A DNA stretch of 64,000 nucleotides from Microvirga sp. TS319 (GCF_041276405.1 NZ_JBGGGT010000002.1:3201001-3265000), one strand, 5' to 3'. Counted from the first letter of the stretch, positions 42,995 through 52,729 are shown. The notes: generated by a model from the sequence alone, not told the origin. Translations and numbers: made by a program.

Positions 42995-44190
42995 TGGCCA
43001 GAAGCCTCTCGCAGTTGCGCCACAACGAAATCCTGGTCCGCTTCACTCAAAGTTGGAAAAAGCGGCAAGCTGATGGCCTCGGCATAGTAGCGCTCTGCCT
43101 CCGGGAAGTCGGACCGGACGAACCCGAACCTGGCGAAGTCAGGCTGCCGATAGACCGGGATATAGTGCAGATTCACCAAAATTCCGGCCTCGCGCAGCCC
43201 CTCGAACACCTCGCGATGGCCGCGGGAGATTTCTTCAAGACGCAGCCTGATGATGTAGAGATGAAAGCCCGAATAGTCGCGCGGGTCTCGCCACGGCACC
43301 ACCACGGGAAGATCGCTCAGCAAATCATCGTAGCGCGCCGCAATGGCGTGCCGCCGCGCCACATAATCGTCGAGACGATGGAGTTGGCTCAGCCCCAAAG
43401 CCGCTTGCAACTCCGTGAGGCGATAATTGTAGCCCAGCTCGAGTTGCTGGTAATACCAGCCCCCTTCCGATGGCGAGATCATCTCAGCCTGGTCGCGCGT
43501 GATGCCATGGCTGTTCAGGCGGGCCATACGGCGGGCGAGCGCGGGATCATTCGTCACTGCCATGCCGCCTTCCCCAGTCGTAACGATCTTGACCGGATGG
43601 AAACTGAAGACAGTGATGTCGGAGTATCGGCAGTCGCCGATCGGTCGGTCGCGGTAACGTCCGCCAATAGCGTGGGACGCATCCTCAATGATTGAGAAAC
43701 CATATTGCCGTCCGAGCGCATGGATTGGCTCCATGTCGGCAGGGTGTCCCGCAAGATGAACCGGGATGACAACCTTCGGCAGCGTGCCCTTGCGCTTCGC
43801 CACTGCGAGTTTGTCGGCGAGGGCCGTGACGCTCATATTGTAGGAGCGGGGCTCGATATCGACAAAGTCGACATCCGCCCCGCAATAGCGCGCGCAGTTG
43901 GCGCTCGCGACGAAGGTGATCGGGCTTGTCCAGACGGTGTCACCAGGCGATACGCCAAGGGCAAGGCACGCAAGGTGAAGTGACGAAGTCGCGCTGTTCG
44001 ACGCAACGCCATACTTCGCCCCGACGCGCTGTGAGATTGCCTCCTCGAACCGGGGAACAAGCGGTCCCTGGGTGAGAAAAGCGGATCGAAGGGCCGCCGT
44101 GACCGCCTCGATATCGGAATCGGTGACGTCCTGCCGGCCGTACGGGATGATGCCCCGATCAGATTTTGCCGATTCGTCCGCGGTTTCCAT
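42991..44190 (-). CDS. pseC: UDP-4-amino-4,6-dideoxy-L-AltNAc transaminase
   Basis: A DegT/DnrJ/EryC1 aminotransferase: YGRQDVTDSDIEAVTAALRS, SNSATSSLHLACLALGVSPG, IIEDASHAIGGRYRDRPIGD, and the PLP-binding Lys in FSFHPVKIVTTGEGGMAVTN. It aminates the 4-keto sugar made by PseB using glutamate. The reading frame is open to 44253, overlapping pseB; I chose ATG 44190 (399 residues) since the core starts soon after it, with 44217 as an alternative. Confidence 0.91.
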   Translation of the reverse strand: METADESAKSDRGIIPYGRQDVTDSDIEAVTAALRSAFLTQGPLVPRFEEAISQRVGAKYGVASNSATSSLHLACLALGVSPGDTVWTSPITFVASANCARYCGADVDFVDIEPRSYNMSVTALADKLAVAKRKGTLPKVVIPVHLAGHPADMEPIHALGRQYGFSIIEDASHAIGGRYRDRPIGDCRYSDITVFSFHPVKIVTTGEGGMAVTNDPALARRMARLNSHGITRDQAEMISPSEGGWYYQQLELGYNYRLTELQAALGLSQLHRLDDYVARRHAIAARYDDLLSDLPVVVPWRDPRDYSGFHLYIIRLRLEEISRGHREVFEGLREAGILVNLHYIPVYRQPDFARFGFVRSDFPEAERYYAEAISLPLFPTLSEADQDFVVAQLREASGQ

Positions 44191-45157
44191 CGATCCAAGC
44201 ACGGAGTGTTTCTCCATCCATCCATTCCCGATTGGTATCGGAACGATACACAAAGTCTTCCGGCACCTTATGACCGTTTTTTATACGATTGGGGTCGGCG
44301 TGCCAATTATTGATGGCCGGCAAGATCTTATAGTATTCTTTGTACTCATAGGTATACGGTACATCCTCCTCGCCGATCATTTGCTCGTGCAGCTTCTCAC
44401 CAGGGCGGATCCCGATGATCTTGTGCTGGGCGTCCGGAGCCACGGCCTTGGCGATGTCAATGACCTTCATGGAGGGAATCTTCCTCACGTAGATCTCCCC
44501 GCCGACCATATCTTCGAAAGCGTGCCAGACCAGTTCGACAGCCTGCTGGAGGGTAATCATGAAGCGAGTCATGCGTGGATCGGTGATCGGCAATTCGCCA
44601 CTCGCGGCCAGAGAGAGGAAAAAGGGGATGACCGACCCTCTGGATCCCATGACGTTGCCGTAGCGGACAACGGAAAATTCGGTGTCCTGCGCCCCGACAT
44701 AAGAGTTGCTGGCGACGAAGAGCTTGTCCGAAGCGAGCTTCGTAGCCCCATACAAATTGAGGGGGCTGCTCGCCTTGTCGGTTGATAGCGCAACCACTCG
44801 CCGCACCTTCCGATCGATGCAGGCGTCGATGAGATTCATCGCACCAAGGACATTGGTCTTGATGCATTCGAACGGGTTGTATTCCGCGATCGGAACGATC
44901 TTGGTCGCCGCAGCATGAATGACATACTCGACGCCATCCAAGGCGCGCTCCAGTCGATCCTTGTCTCGGACGTCGCCGATGAAGAAGCGGACACGAGGAT
45001 CATCACCGTAGAGCTTGGCCATTTCCCACTGCTTCATTTCATCGCGGGATAAGATCACCAAGCGGCGGGGATTATACCTTTTCAGGGTCATCGGGACGAA
45101 GGCGTGACCGAAGGAGCCCGTCCCACCCGTCACCAGGATGGAAGAATTTGTCAGCAT
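44159..45157 (-). CDS. pseB: UDP-N-acetylglucosamine 4,6-dehydratase (C5-inverting)
   Basis: The 332-residue SDR-extended enzyme starts ILVTGGTGSFGHAFVPMTLK, has ATKIVPIAEYNPFECIKTNV, ALSTDKASSPLNLYGATKLA (with the catalytic Tyr-x-x-x-Lys as YGATK), and IRPGEKLHEQMIGEEDV, all typical for PseB/FlaA1. It makes UDP-2-acetamido-2,6-dideoxy-L-arabino-hexos-4-ulose, the first step to pseudaminic acid. First gene of the operon pseB-C-F-G-I-transferase. Confidence 0.94.
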   Translation of the reverse strand: MLTNSSILVTGGTGSFGHAFVPMTLKRYNPRRLVILSRDEMKQWEMAKLYGDDPRVRFFIGDVRDKDRLERALDGVEYVIHAAATKIVPIAEYNPFECIKTNVLGAMNLIDACIDRKVRRVVALSTDKASSPLNLYGATKLASDKLFVASNSYVGAQDTEFSVVRYGNVMGSRGSVIPFFLSLAASGELPITDPRMTRFMITLQQAVELVWHAFEDMVGGEIYVRKIPSMKVIDIAKAVAPDAQHKIIGIRPGEKLHEQMIGEEDVPYTYEYKEYYKILPAINNWHADPNRIKNGHKVPEDFVYRSDTNREWMDGETLRAWIDGNRGRIGKI

Positions 45158-45932
45158 GGAAGGCCGTTCTCAAAACGCCTAGGTTGATTTTCGTAACGCA
45201 TTGAACCGCAACGTCCTTGCATATGCGAGCGGGCATTGCAAATGCAATGTAGTTTCATACCCACGCCCGGCGGAGATCTATTTCCGTTGCGTCGTGACAG
45301 CGACAAGGACAGAACCCGCAAGAGGCCGGCGGGTAGATCGAAGCAGTCAAAATCCTGTGCCGAGCCCTCAGGCACCTCCCACGCTGCCCGATCAGGCTGC
45401 GCCGCCTGGCTTCAGATGGAGCGATCACGTCGATGAAGCCCCATCCATTTCCGCCGATTCCGGCAGCCTCGATAAAAGCGACGCCTTAGCGCATCGCGCG
45501 GACCCGGCGGGTTGCGCGAGTGACGCGCTCCTCTCCAGCATCGAACGCAGAAACGGGAACCGGTTTTACGGCAAAAGATGCTCGAGCGCATGAACTGACT
45601 GCATCTGACGGGTTCGATATCACGCCCGATGCTGTAGAAGGGTCCGTGCCCTGCTCCTCCGTCCTTCTGGCGGGCCGCCCGAGAAGGGACCCCGACCACG
45701 CGCCATGGGACGAGTCAACTGGCTCGTGCGAGCCCTTTTCGGCGAAGCGGATCCCGTTCGCCGTTCAAACGTTCGCGCATCCGATCTAAGAAATAATTCT
45801 GCGCCGAGGCACGCAACTCTCGCGTCTTCCGCCAAAAACGCCTCCCTCGGCATGGATCAGCGCTCTGACCGTACTATCGAACCCGAGGGTCAATCGGCCA
45901 CGGATTGGCGATGTTACGGCACAACCCTCTTA
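45158..45932. other. Gap between pseH and pseB carrying repeat remnants
   Basis: 775 bases without a supported gene. Besides the pse promoter region just upstream of 45157, it contains a composite of palindromic repeat units at 45489-45636 (listed separately). The rest has stray open frames without likeness to any protein I know. Confidence 0.6.
45489..45636. repeat. Degenerate composite of dispersed repeats
   Basis: A 'gcgcatcg' type unit (45489-45530) joins an 'agcatcgaa' type unit ending CCCGATGCTGTAGA. The second half aligns over about 100 bases with the copy at 46618-46720 on the other side of pseH. Confidence 0.7.
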
Positions 45933-46508
45933 CTACCTCGCTGAAAGCATTCTTGCCATGACTTCGTCTCGGCGCTGGAGCCACTCTCTCCTCTCGATAC
46001 CAAGGCGCACGAAGTCGAAAATTTGAGCGCCGATCCTTTGCTCTGCCAGTCGTTCTTTGATCGAGAAGCCGAATTTTTGGTGCAACCCCACAACGGCTTC
46101 GTTGGATGAAAGCACCTCGCAGTATAAATACTCCATCCCAAATTCAAGAAAAATAAAGTTGAGCGCAAGCAACTCCATTCTTGAGCCGGTCCCCTTGGGA
46201 GCGTCCGGCTTAGCATAGAACGCCCAAGAAGAAGATTTATTCAAGGTGTCGACATCTTTAAAGATCACGACTCCAAGTGGTTCATTTTGAAATTCATAGA
46301 TGAAATGGATCTGGTCTTTTCTATCTTTAACCGCATTCCACCATCGCACATGCTCCTCCCATGCAATGACGTGCTGGGTAAACATCTTCGACCTGACCGA
46401 AGGCGAATTTCGCCAAGCCAGCATATCGGCCAGATCATCTTCGGAGACGTTTCGAAGGCTGCCAAATTCGCTCGTCGCGGTGCGCCGCACATCTTTCTGA
46501 CTGTCCAT
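45933..46508 (-). CDS. pseH: UDP-4-amino-sugar N-acetyltransferase (GNAT)
   Basis: The 191-residue GNAT protein matches PseH: FGSLRNVSEDDLADMLAWRN at the start, then HVIAWEEHVRWWNAVKDRKD, and the acetyl-CoA side YLYCEVLSSNEAVVGLHQKF. It acetylates the 4-amino group made by PseC. AGGG is 7 bases before ATG 46508. It sits 775 bases upstream of pseB, outside the tight operon, between two copies of the same repeat, and is visibly richer in A/T than its neighbours, which suggests separate acquisition. Confidence 0.85.
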   Translation of the reverse strand: MDSQKDVRRTATSEFGSLRNVSEDDLADMLAWRNSPSVRSKMFTQHVIAWEEHVRWWNAVKDRKDQIHFIYEFQNEPLGVVIFKDVDTLNKSSSWAFYAKPDAPKGTGSRMELLALNFIFLEFGMEYLYCEVLSSNEAVVGLHQKFGFSIKERLAEQRIGAQIFDFVRLGIERREWLQRRDEVMARMLSAR

Positions 46509-47336
46509 CGATAACCCTAAGCTCACAAACATTGGAAAGGCCGATGACTGCTTATGCAGTCAGCGGAATGAAATAGAAACATCCCGACTGCTCGGCCGCA
46601 ATAGATTGGATGCCTAGCTCATCGAACCCAAAAAGGGGAACCGGTTTTGCGTGAAAAGATGATCGAGAACAGAGGCTGACAGCATCGGATGTGGCTTCGA
46701 TGTCACGTCCGATGCTCCAGAGACACCCCCTTCATGACGCGATGCATTCGACGAAGAGGGCATCCGCCCCTCTCTGCGACCGTCTGGACCGACGCTCGAC
46801 GCCCCCCCCGCATTCGGACTCGCGACACGGTGTTGCGAAATGCTCGGCGACCAGTCGCATGTCACTGCCCTGCCAAAGCACTTCCTGGGTAAAAGCCGAA
46901 GTGATGGAGATCATTTCTGAAATTCGTTTGATGTTCAGCAGGATGTCACGCACTTTATCATGGCGACACTCCGAGACTCGATCAACATAGAGCTTAATCA
47001 TCCGAACCTTCGGTGCCGTTCATCGGCGATTGGCGATCATCGCGCCTTCGAATCAGAACTCCGGCCAGAAGACCAAGCCGCAAAATGCGCATGGATCGAG
47101 AAAGCCCCCTTTCAACTCCATAGGGATCGGCCGCATTCAATGAACATACGTTCGTAAGGTCTTTCGACAATGAGCCCCTATTCCCATCAGAGATTCAATG
47201 TTGATTGATCTTTGGTCAGTACCGGGTCTGGACAATTTTACCAGTTCTGAGCATAAAGTTTATCGCTTCTGCGTCGTCGCAAGGCACACGGACCAGCATT
47301 ATCCTATTGCAAATACTTGGATTGGGCTTCAACAGA
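46509..47336. other. Gap upstream of pseH and the GT2 gene
   Basis: 828 bases with a dispersed repeat (46618-46720) and no gene I can support. A 90-codon minus-strand frame at 46732-47001 resembles nothing known. The last 150 bases before 47337 are A/T-rich and should include the promoter of the plus-strand transferase. Confidence 0.55.
46618..46720. repeat. Dispersed repeat, counterpart of the copy beyond pseH
   Basis: CTCATCGAACCCAAAAAGGG at the left, AACCGGTTTTGCGTGAAAAG inside, and CACGTCCGATGCTCCAGAGA at the right. Same orientation as the copy at 45538-45636. Confidence 0.75.
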
Positions 47337-49214
47337 ATGAGTGCCGCACAGAACCTCGCACGATTATTTCCGACTTCAGTGCGCGTTGCTCTAAAGAAGT
47401 ATTGTCCAACATTGATCGAGACACTTGCGATCGCGTTCGATTCGGCGTCATTAACGATGAGGAAGCGCGCTGGGCGCCGTGCCCCGAATAACAAGCAGGC
47501 TCATCGTCTTTTCGAACAATTACGGGCTGGATTCAGCCACAACGCAGAGGAGTTGGAAAGCCTGAAGCTTGCAGCCCCACATCAGCCCAAGGCGGCGGCC
47601 TCGGCCGCGTGGTACCTGGCACGATGGCAAGTTCAGAATGGGGACTACGGCAAGGCCCTTGGAAACATCATGCTGGCAACAGCGGCGAATCCGAAGCTCT
47701 GCACCCATTTCCACGTCCAGATCCTCACCGTTGAATGTCTCCTGCAACTCGGTCGTCCAGGGGATGCAAAGCAATGGCTAAAGTGGGCTTCGAAATGGAG
47801 GCCCTTTCAGTTCAACACGGATCTCGACCTGACTGCAGCCAATATCTCCTACGCGATTGCGAGCAGCACCGGTGATCCGATGGCCGCCGATTCTGAACGT
47901 CTTGCCTTGCTCAACAGAGCCTATACGAAAGCGGGCTTCTCGAAGATTGAGAAAATTGACGGGAGCGCACCCCTTTCACTCGACAACATTACCGTTTCTC
48001 ACCCGCGCCCTGTCGATGCCCCAGCGAAGCTCAGCGTTCTGGTCCCTGCCTACAATTGTGCTCGCACATTGCCGATCGCGCTCACCAGCATTCTGAACCA
48101 GACCTGGCACAACCTTGAAGTTATTGTCGTCGACGATCGGGGCCCCGACGAGACCTGGCGCGTCATTCAGGAATTTGCCCAGCGCGACAGCCGGATCGTT
48201 CCTGTCCGCCACGAAGTCAATGGCGGCGCGTACTCCGCCAGGAACACCGCGCTGGCACACGCCACGGGTGAGTTCGTCACTGTTCACGATGCGGACGATT
48301 GGTCTCACCCGGAAAAGCTTGCTGCGCAGATGCAGCATGCCATGTCCAACCCATATGGCATCAGCACGACAACCGGCGTTCGAGTCTCGTACGACCTTCG
48401 CTTTAGACCCAGCACCGGCGCGGCTGCGATGCTCATGCAGAATCTCTCATCTCTGCTGTTGAGACGAGAAATGCTGATCGAACTCGGCGGGTGGGATAGG
48501 ACCAGGGTCGCTGCGGATTCTGAACTCTACGAGCGTATCAAGGCAAAACACAATCTCAAGACGAACGTGCTCTTCCAAAGCACCCCTTTGACGCTCATTC
48601 TTCTTGAGCAGACATCGTTGACGCAAACGTCGACGACAGGGCTCGCAACCCTCTATTACGGTGCACGCCGACAGTACAAAGAAGCCTATCGCTTCTGGCA
48701 CGCCTCCGAACGGGCCCGCCAGGAACCCGATTTTCGTATGACGGATACCCGCCGTTTTCCAGCGCCACGGATTGTGCTTGGGCGCAAGGAGCCCATTACG
48801 GATATCGATGTTGTCATAATCGATGATTACGCCAACACGGTCCCGTCGTTCGAAGGCGACAAAGCGCTCTGGAACGCCTTGGCGGAAGCCGGTCGTCGAG
48901 TCGGGATTGTGCACTGGCCAACATTCAAGACAGCAACCGCCAACGTTGCGCTGCCGATCCGCGCCGCGATCGCCGCAGGTCTTGTCGAGAATATCGTTCC
49001 GGGCGAGACGGTTCGTTGCAAATCTGTTGTGGTCATGAAGGCCGAACTTCTCGATGAGCCGCCATCTCCGCTTCCGTCAATTTCCTCCGCGGGCGTGTAC
49101 GTCGTGAGCGGCCATGAACTGCAGCCCGAGCAGATCGCTGAGGCGGAACGTTGTCTCGGCGGTTCTCCTCGGATCGTGGGGACGGACGATCTGAAGCTCG
49201 TCCTGGACTTATAG
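47337..49214 (+). CDS. Glycosyltransferase family 2 with N-terminal helical region
   Basis: About residues 50-200 of this 625-residue protein form a helical, TPR-like stretch (AAWYLARWQVQNGDYGKALG). A GT2 GT-A domain follows: LSVLVPAYNCARTLPIALTS, VIVVDDRGPDETWRVIQEFA, EFVTVHDADDWSHPEKLAAQ (DxD motif HDADDW), and LLLRREMLIELGGWDRTRVA. The C-terminal 150 residues (VVIIDDYANTVPSFEGD) are of another, unrecognised type. A longer start at 47205 is possible, but the extra residues look non-coding. The protein is a paralogue of the transferase encoded at 51032-52729. Confidence 0.85.
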   Translation: MSAAQNLARLFPTSVRVALKKYCPTLIETLAIAFDSASLTMRKRAGRRAPNNKQAHRLFEQLRAGFSHNAEELESLKLAAPHQPKAAASAAWYLARWQVQNGDYGKALGNIMLATAANPKLCTHFHVQILTVECLLQLGRPGDAKQWLKWASKWRPFQFNTDLDLTAANISYAIASSTGDPMAADSERLALLNRAYTKAGFSKIEKIDGSAPLSLDNITVSHPRPVDAPAKLSVLVPAYNCARTLPIALTSILNQTWHNLEVIVVDDRGPDETWRVIQEFAQRDSRIVPVRHEVNGGAYSARNTALAHATGEFVTVHDADDWSHPEKLAAQMQHAMSNPYGISTTTGVRVSYDLRFRPSTGAAAMLMQNLSSLLLRREMLIELGGWDRTRVAADSELYERIKAKHNLKTNVLFQSTPLTLILLEQTSLTQTSTTGLATLYYGARRQYKEAYRFWHASERARQEPDFRMTDTRRFPAPRIVLGRKEPITDIDVVIIDDYANTVPSFEGDKALWNALAEAGRRVGIVHWPTFKTATANVALPIRAAIAAGLVENIVPGETVRCKSVVVMKAELLDEPPSPLPSISSAGVYVVSGHELQPEQIAEAERCLGGSPRIVGTDDLKLVLDL

Positions 49215-49613
49215 ATCGGAGCTGATTGCGCGCCAGTCCGGCAAGGTCTCCCATTGATACGCGCCTGCCTTCGATGATCGCAGAGAAGTTGCCGGAGTTG
49301 CCGGAATGCCTGGATACGATCCAGCATGAGGCCATCATGACTTCAATGGGCCCACTGCAGTATTCCTGCTAGCGCATCGTGCGGCCCCAGCGGGCTGCGC
49401 TCGCGAAAAGCGGACCCGGTTGCTCGCAAGAACGATGCGCTCCTCTCGGAGTGAGCATCGGATTCAATCCCAAAAGGGCAAATCCACTTTTCACGTCCGA
49501 TGCTCTAATGCATTCTCCTACGCTGCTGCATTTAGTTCATATTGCCGAAGCCGCGCGATCGTCAGCGCATGGGAAACGGGACGAGCAGTCCAGAGCCTCC
49601 TCCCGGTCCGTCT
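49215..49613. other. Gap with composite palindromic repeats between convergent genes
   Basis: 399 bases between the stops of convergent genes. It contains two repeat units back to back (49371-49506). I see no gene and no clear terminator. Confidence 0.6.
49371..49506. repeat. Two adjoining dispersed palindromic repeats
   Basis: First unit from AGCGCATCGTGCGG to AACGATGCGCT, second from GAGCATCGGATTC to CACGTCCGATGCTCT. Each has imperfect inverted arms around a C/A-rich centre. Confidence 0.8.
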
Positions 49614-51035
49614 TCACGACCCTTGGCGCTGCCGCGAACGGAACCTGGACCATATGCCGAGGAGTCCCGGGACTTTCTTTTCGACCGTTTCCCGGATATG
49701 AAATGTTGCACCAAGAGCCGACGACAGGGCAGCCTGCCCTCGCTTGTAACGCTCGTCATCGGTCAATGTGTGCAAGTTCCAGTTCTCCATGATTTCGATG
49801 TCGTCACGAGTCATTGCGGCAACGTGCCGACCGAGCTTTGATTTGAACTCCTCTCGAACGATCTCCGGCACATACTCGTAAGCGGGCGAGTAGAATCTTT
49901 CGAGGAACCCCAGGCCTTTCCCATAGTCGTACATCGGCGTCGTCTTAAGCTTCAACGCCTGATAGATCGGATCATCATAATTCCACTGGCCATGGAGACT
50001 ATAGGCGAGGCCGTCCTCGTGGTGAATGGGCTGAGCCAACAACCGGTTGGAAACCTCCCGGCTTTTGCGCACGATGTCGAAATATCCATCGGGCACTTTC
50101 CTGCCCGTAATCCTGGCCTCGAGAAGGGTCTTCCTGAAGCACTTGAAGCACCTCATGCAAGGCCGCCCCGCTTCTCCGCGAACGCATGACTGCGGTAACC
50201 ACTCCGGCACGCATTCAATAGCGATGCGGGACGTTGTCACCTCGCTCAACCCTGCCACCGGAAGGCACATTGGCAGAGCGGCCCCGTCGAAAACGGGCGC
50301 CCAGTTACGATAAATGGCTCGGCTTTTAAGGTCGGAGAAATGCTCGTGCCCGAGGAAGTACGCGGACTCGGCGATCGTTCCGAATGAAAACGACCGAAGT
50401 CCCAGTTGATCGGCATGAAGAACGCCTGGAGCGGCATTGGACCAGTCGACCGGAAAGCCGATGGGATTGCGCACATACTCAAGGCTCGTCTCAAGCTGGC
50501 GGACGTCGTACCCTGCCCTTGCGACGGCATCGCAGCTGCTTAGCGCAGCATCGGCACGATAAAGCGAGTCTTTGGCAAGTGCGGGCGGACTCGATCTTTT
50601 CATGAAGATCGGGACGGCGTTCTTCGGCATCAGGAAGAGCGCGGCACACGAATCCACACCTCCGCTGAAAGCCACACCGTCGCGGGCATTGCTCGGCATT
50701 TCACGTGGCGCAATTTTCGGATCCACCGGGCCGATTTCGATCTTCAGGTTCTTATGCACGATCTCGGCGAACGTGCTGCTAACCGGCCGATCCAGAACGA
50801 TGCTCCGCATTGTGAAAGCCCGAAGCACCAAGAGGCACATCAGGCCATACAGGTCCGGATGGGTTTTCTCGAGGGACCATCCCGGTTCCAGGGAGAAGGA
50901 GACTTCATGATGTCCCAGTTTGCCTTTGCGGGCGCTGTAATACTCGACATCCTCCTGATCGGGGGTCACCGACAGCTTCAGTACGGATGCACTTTTACCA
51001 GGCCCTGCAGGCACGAGGTCAGAAGACACTCTCAT
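49614..51035 (-). CDS. PP-loop ATPase-like protein of the glycan island
   Basis: The 473-residue protein carries an ATP-pyrophosphatase (PP) loop, GVAFSGGVDSCAALFLM (about residue 135), as in N-type PP-loop enzymes (asparagine synthase, ThiI, NadE, PseA). A cysteine cluster RPCMRCFKCFRKTLLEA (about residues 285-300) may bind zinc. The N-terminal 100 residues and C-terminal 150 are unrecognised. ATG 51035 overlaps the stop of the upstream glycosyltransferase (ATGA), with AAGGAAG upstream, so the two are coupled. Within a pseudaminic acid island an amidotransferase-like sugar modification, as by Campylobacter PseA, is plausible but unproven. Confidence 0.7.
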   Translation of the reverse strand: MRVSSDLVPAGPGKSASVLKLSVTPDQEDVEYYSARKGKLGHHEVSFSLEPGWSLEKTHPDLYGLMCLLVLRAFTMRSIVLDRPVSSTFAEIVHKNLKIEIGPVDPKIAPREMPSNARDGVAFSGGVDSCAALFLMPKNAVPIFMKRSSPPALAKDSLYRADAALSSCDAVARAGYDVRQLETSLEYVRNPIGFPVDWSNAAPGVLHADQLGLRSFSFGTIAESAYFLGHEHFSDLKSRAIYRNWAPVFDGAALPMCLPVAGLSEVTTSRIAIECVPEWLPQSCVRGEAGRPCMRCFKCFRKTLLEARITGRKVPDGYFDIVRKSREVSNRLLAQPIHHEDGLAYSLHGQWNYDDPIYQALKLKTTPMYDYGKGLGFLERFYSPAYEYVPEIVREEFKSKLGRHVAAMTRDDIEIMENWNLHTLTDDERYKRGQAALSSALGATFHIRETVEKKVPGLLGIWSRFRSRQRQGS

Positions 51036-52729
51036 ATGATCTTCCTTGATGAGGGGTGTATGGTTGTTGTCTCGTCGACGAGTGAAGGGGCCGAGGCAGG
51101 CGAGCCATCGCGGCTGCGCCCGCTCCACGGATGGATGAAAAGGGCCTCGGAAGATTCGCCTCTCGCGGGCAGAAAGACATCCGGCGCCGCAAACGGACGG
51201 CTCTCCAAGGGAAAGGGCATGAAAAGGCTGTTCGCCGTCTCGTGCCAAAGGCCGAAGGATCGGCGATATGCGCTTCGCGACGGGCTGAAAATGCCAAGAT
51301 CACTGTCGATCTCGAACTCGCCACTCCCGGACAAACTTCCCTCCGACCAGCTGACGAAAGAAAGCAGCTTGTCGATCTGGCGAATGCTACGGCGCCCGAA
51401 AACGCGCTCCACGCGCAGATGGAACTCGCCGTCGCCTGCTGCGCGCACTGAGTCATACCAGCCGGCTCTTTCCATGACCGGCTTTCGCCGGAACATGAGT
51501 GAAGAGGCATCCGGCCGAATATAGCCGCTCAGCGCCCTGAAGCCCTGCCGGCTCGAACAGCGGATATGCTTCACCCATGTCGCAACGATCGAGGCATCTC
51601 GCTGCAACACAGCGACTGCCATTGCGATCTTCTGCGGATGCGCCCAGTCGTCCGCATCCTGGGTCGTGACATACTCGCCCTCGGCCGCGGCCAGAGCCAG
51701 GTTTCGTGCGACGTAGGTTCCGGCATTCCTCTCGAGGCCTATCAAGCGGAAGCGCGGATCGGTGGCGGTGAGTTGCGAGACGATCCGCCTCGTTTCATCG
51801 CTGCTGGAGTCGTCGACGACGATGACCTCGATGTTTCGATAGGATTGCGTGCGCAATGACTCTAAAGCGTAGCCGATCGTGGCGGCGCTGTTATAAGCCG
51901 GCATCACGATGGAAACGAGGGGCCCCTCGGCCTCGGCGTATTCGACAGGAGGAGCTTTCAGGTTTTCGCAGATGAACGGCACATCCGGATCGACCAGAGC
52001 AACCGGTGTAACGGCCTGCACCGCGAGGATGTCATTGATCGCGGCAAGCTGAAGATCGTAGCGCCCCCTCAGGAAATGGGATTGTGCCTCGAACATGGTG
52101 AGTTTGATACGGCTCGCCGGATCGCCTGCCCGGCTCCTCAGCGCCTCCTTCAATGCGACGGCTTCCGCGTCCCATCCCTGGGTCAAGAAGTCATGAGCGC
52201 ATTTCAGGACAGAGTCGAAATCCTTGAGAACGAGTTTGGATCTGGAGGAAACAACGCGCGCGGCGACCGCCCTGTGAGTCTCGGGATCCAAGCGTTTCGC
52301 AAAAGGGTAGAGCCTGCATAAAAGCCCGTCAGCCGCAGCCTGGCGGGAGCTTTGAAGCAGCTCCTCAAGCGTTGCCCTGATCGTTTCCGATTGCCTCAGA
52401 TTGGCAGCCGCGGTCATGTAGAGCTGCCGGCACTCCGCATCCATCTTGACGTCATCAGACATCGACTCGTACGCGCGGATCGCTTCTTCGAAACGGTGAG
52501 CCGCGCAGTAGCAGCGCAGAAGCGACTTCCAGACGCGGTCCTGCTTTGGCTCGATTGCCCGGAGACAATCAGCCGCAGCATTGAAGTTCCCCGCCTCCAT
52601 CAGCCGTCCAGCGCGCAGCAAGGTCAGACCCTGAGGTCCGAAGCTTATCATTCTAAGCCCGAAGACGATTTTCCGGAGGAAGCCGATCCTCCGTAGCTGA
52701 GAGCGAGTTCTCAGAAGGATATGCCGCAT
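51032..52729 (-). CDS. Glycosyltransferase family 2 with TPR-like N-terminus
   Basis: The 565 residues start with a helical repeat region (about 30-200: AGNFNAAADCLRAIEPKQDR, HRFEEAIRAYESMSDD), followed by a GT2 domain: PLVSIVMPAYNSAATIGYAL, IEVIVVDDSSSDETRRIVSQ, EYVTTQDADDWAHPQKIAMA (DxD), then VKHIRCSSRQGFRAL and LMFRRKPVMERAGWYD. It resembles the transferase at 47337-49214 in layout and sequence. It is translationally coupled to the PP-loop gene, so both probably act on the same glycan. Confidence 0.87.
   Translation of the reverse strand: MRHILLRTRSQLRRIGFLRKIVFGLRMISFGPQGLTLLRAGRLMEAGNFNAAADCLRAIEPKQDRVWKSLLRCYCAAHRFEEAIRAYESMSDDVKMDAECRQLYMTAAANLRQSETIRATLEELLQSSRQAAADGLLCRLYPFAKRLDPETHRAVAARVVSSRSKLVLKDFDSVLKCAHDFLTQGWDAEAVALKEALRSRAGDPASRIKLTMFEAQSHFLRGRYDLQLAAINDILAVQAVTPVALVDPDVPFICENLKAPPVEYAEAEGPLVSIVMPAYNSAATIGYALESLRTQSYRNIEVIVVDDSSSDETRRIVSQLTATDPRFRLIGLERNAGTYVARNLALAAAEGEYVTTQDADDWAHPQKIAMAVAVLQRDASIVATWVKHIRCSSRQGFRALSGYIRPDASSLMFRRKPVMERAGWYDSVRAAGDGEFHLRVERVFGRRSIRQIDKLLSFVSWSEGSLSGSGEFEIDSDLGIFSPSRSAYRRSFGLWHETANSLFMPFPLESRPFAAPDVFLPARGESSEALFIHPWSGRSRDGSPASAPSLVDETTTIHPSSRKII

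Noticed and set aside
46732..47001. A 90-codon minus-strand frame between pseH and the GT2 gene
   Set aside because: It resembles no known protein, crosses into the repeat, and its tail is Arg/Gly-rich as in random high-GC frames.
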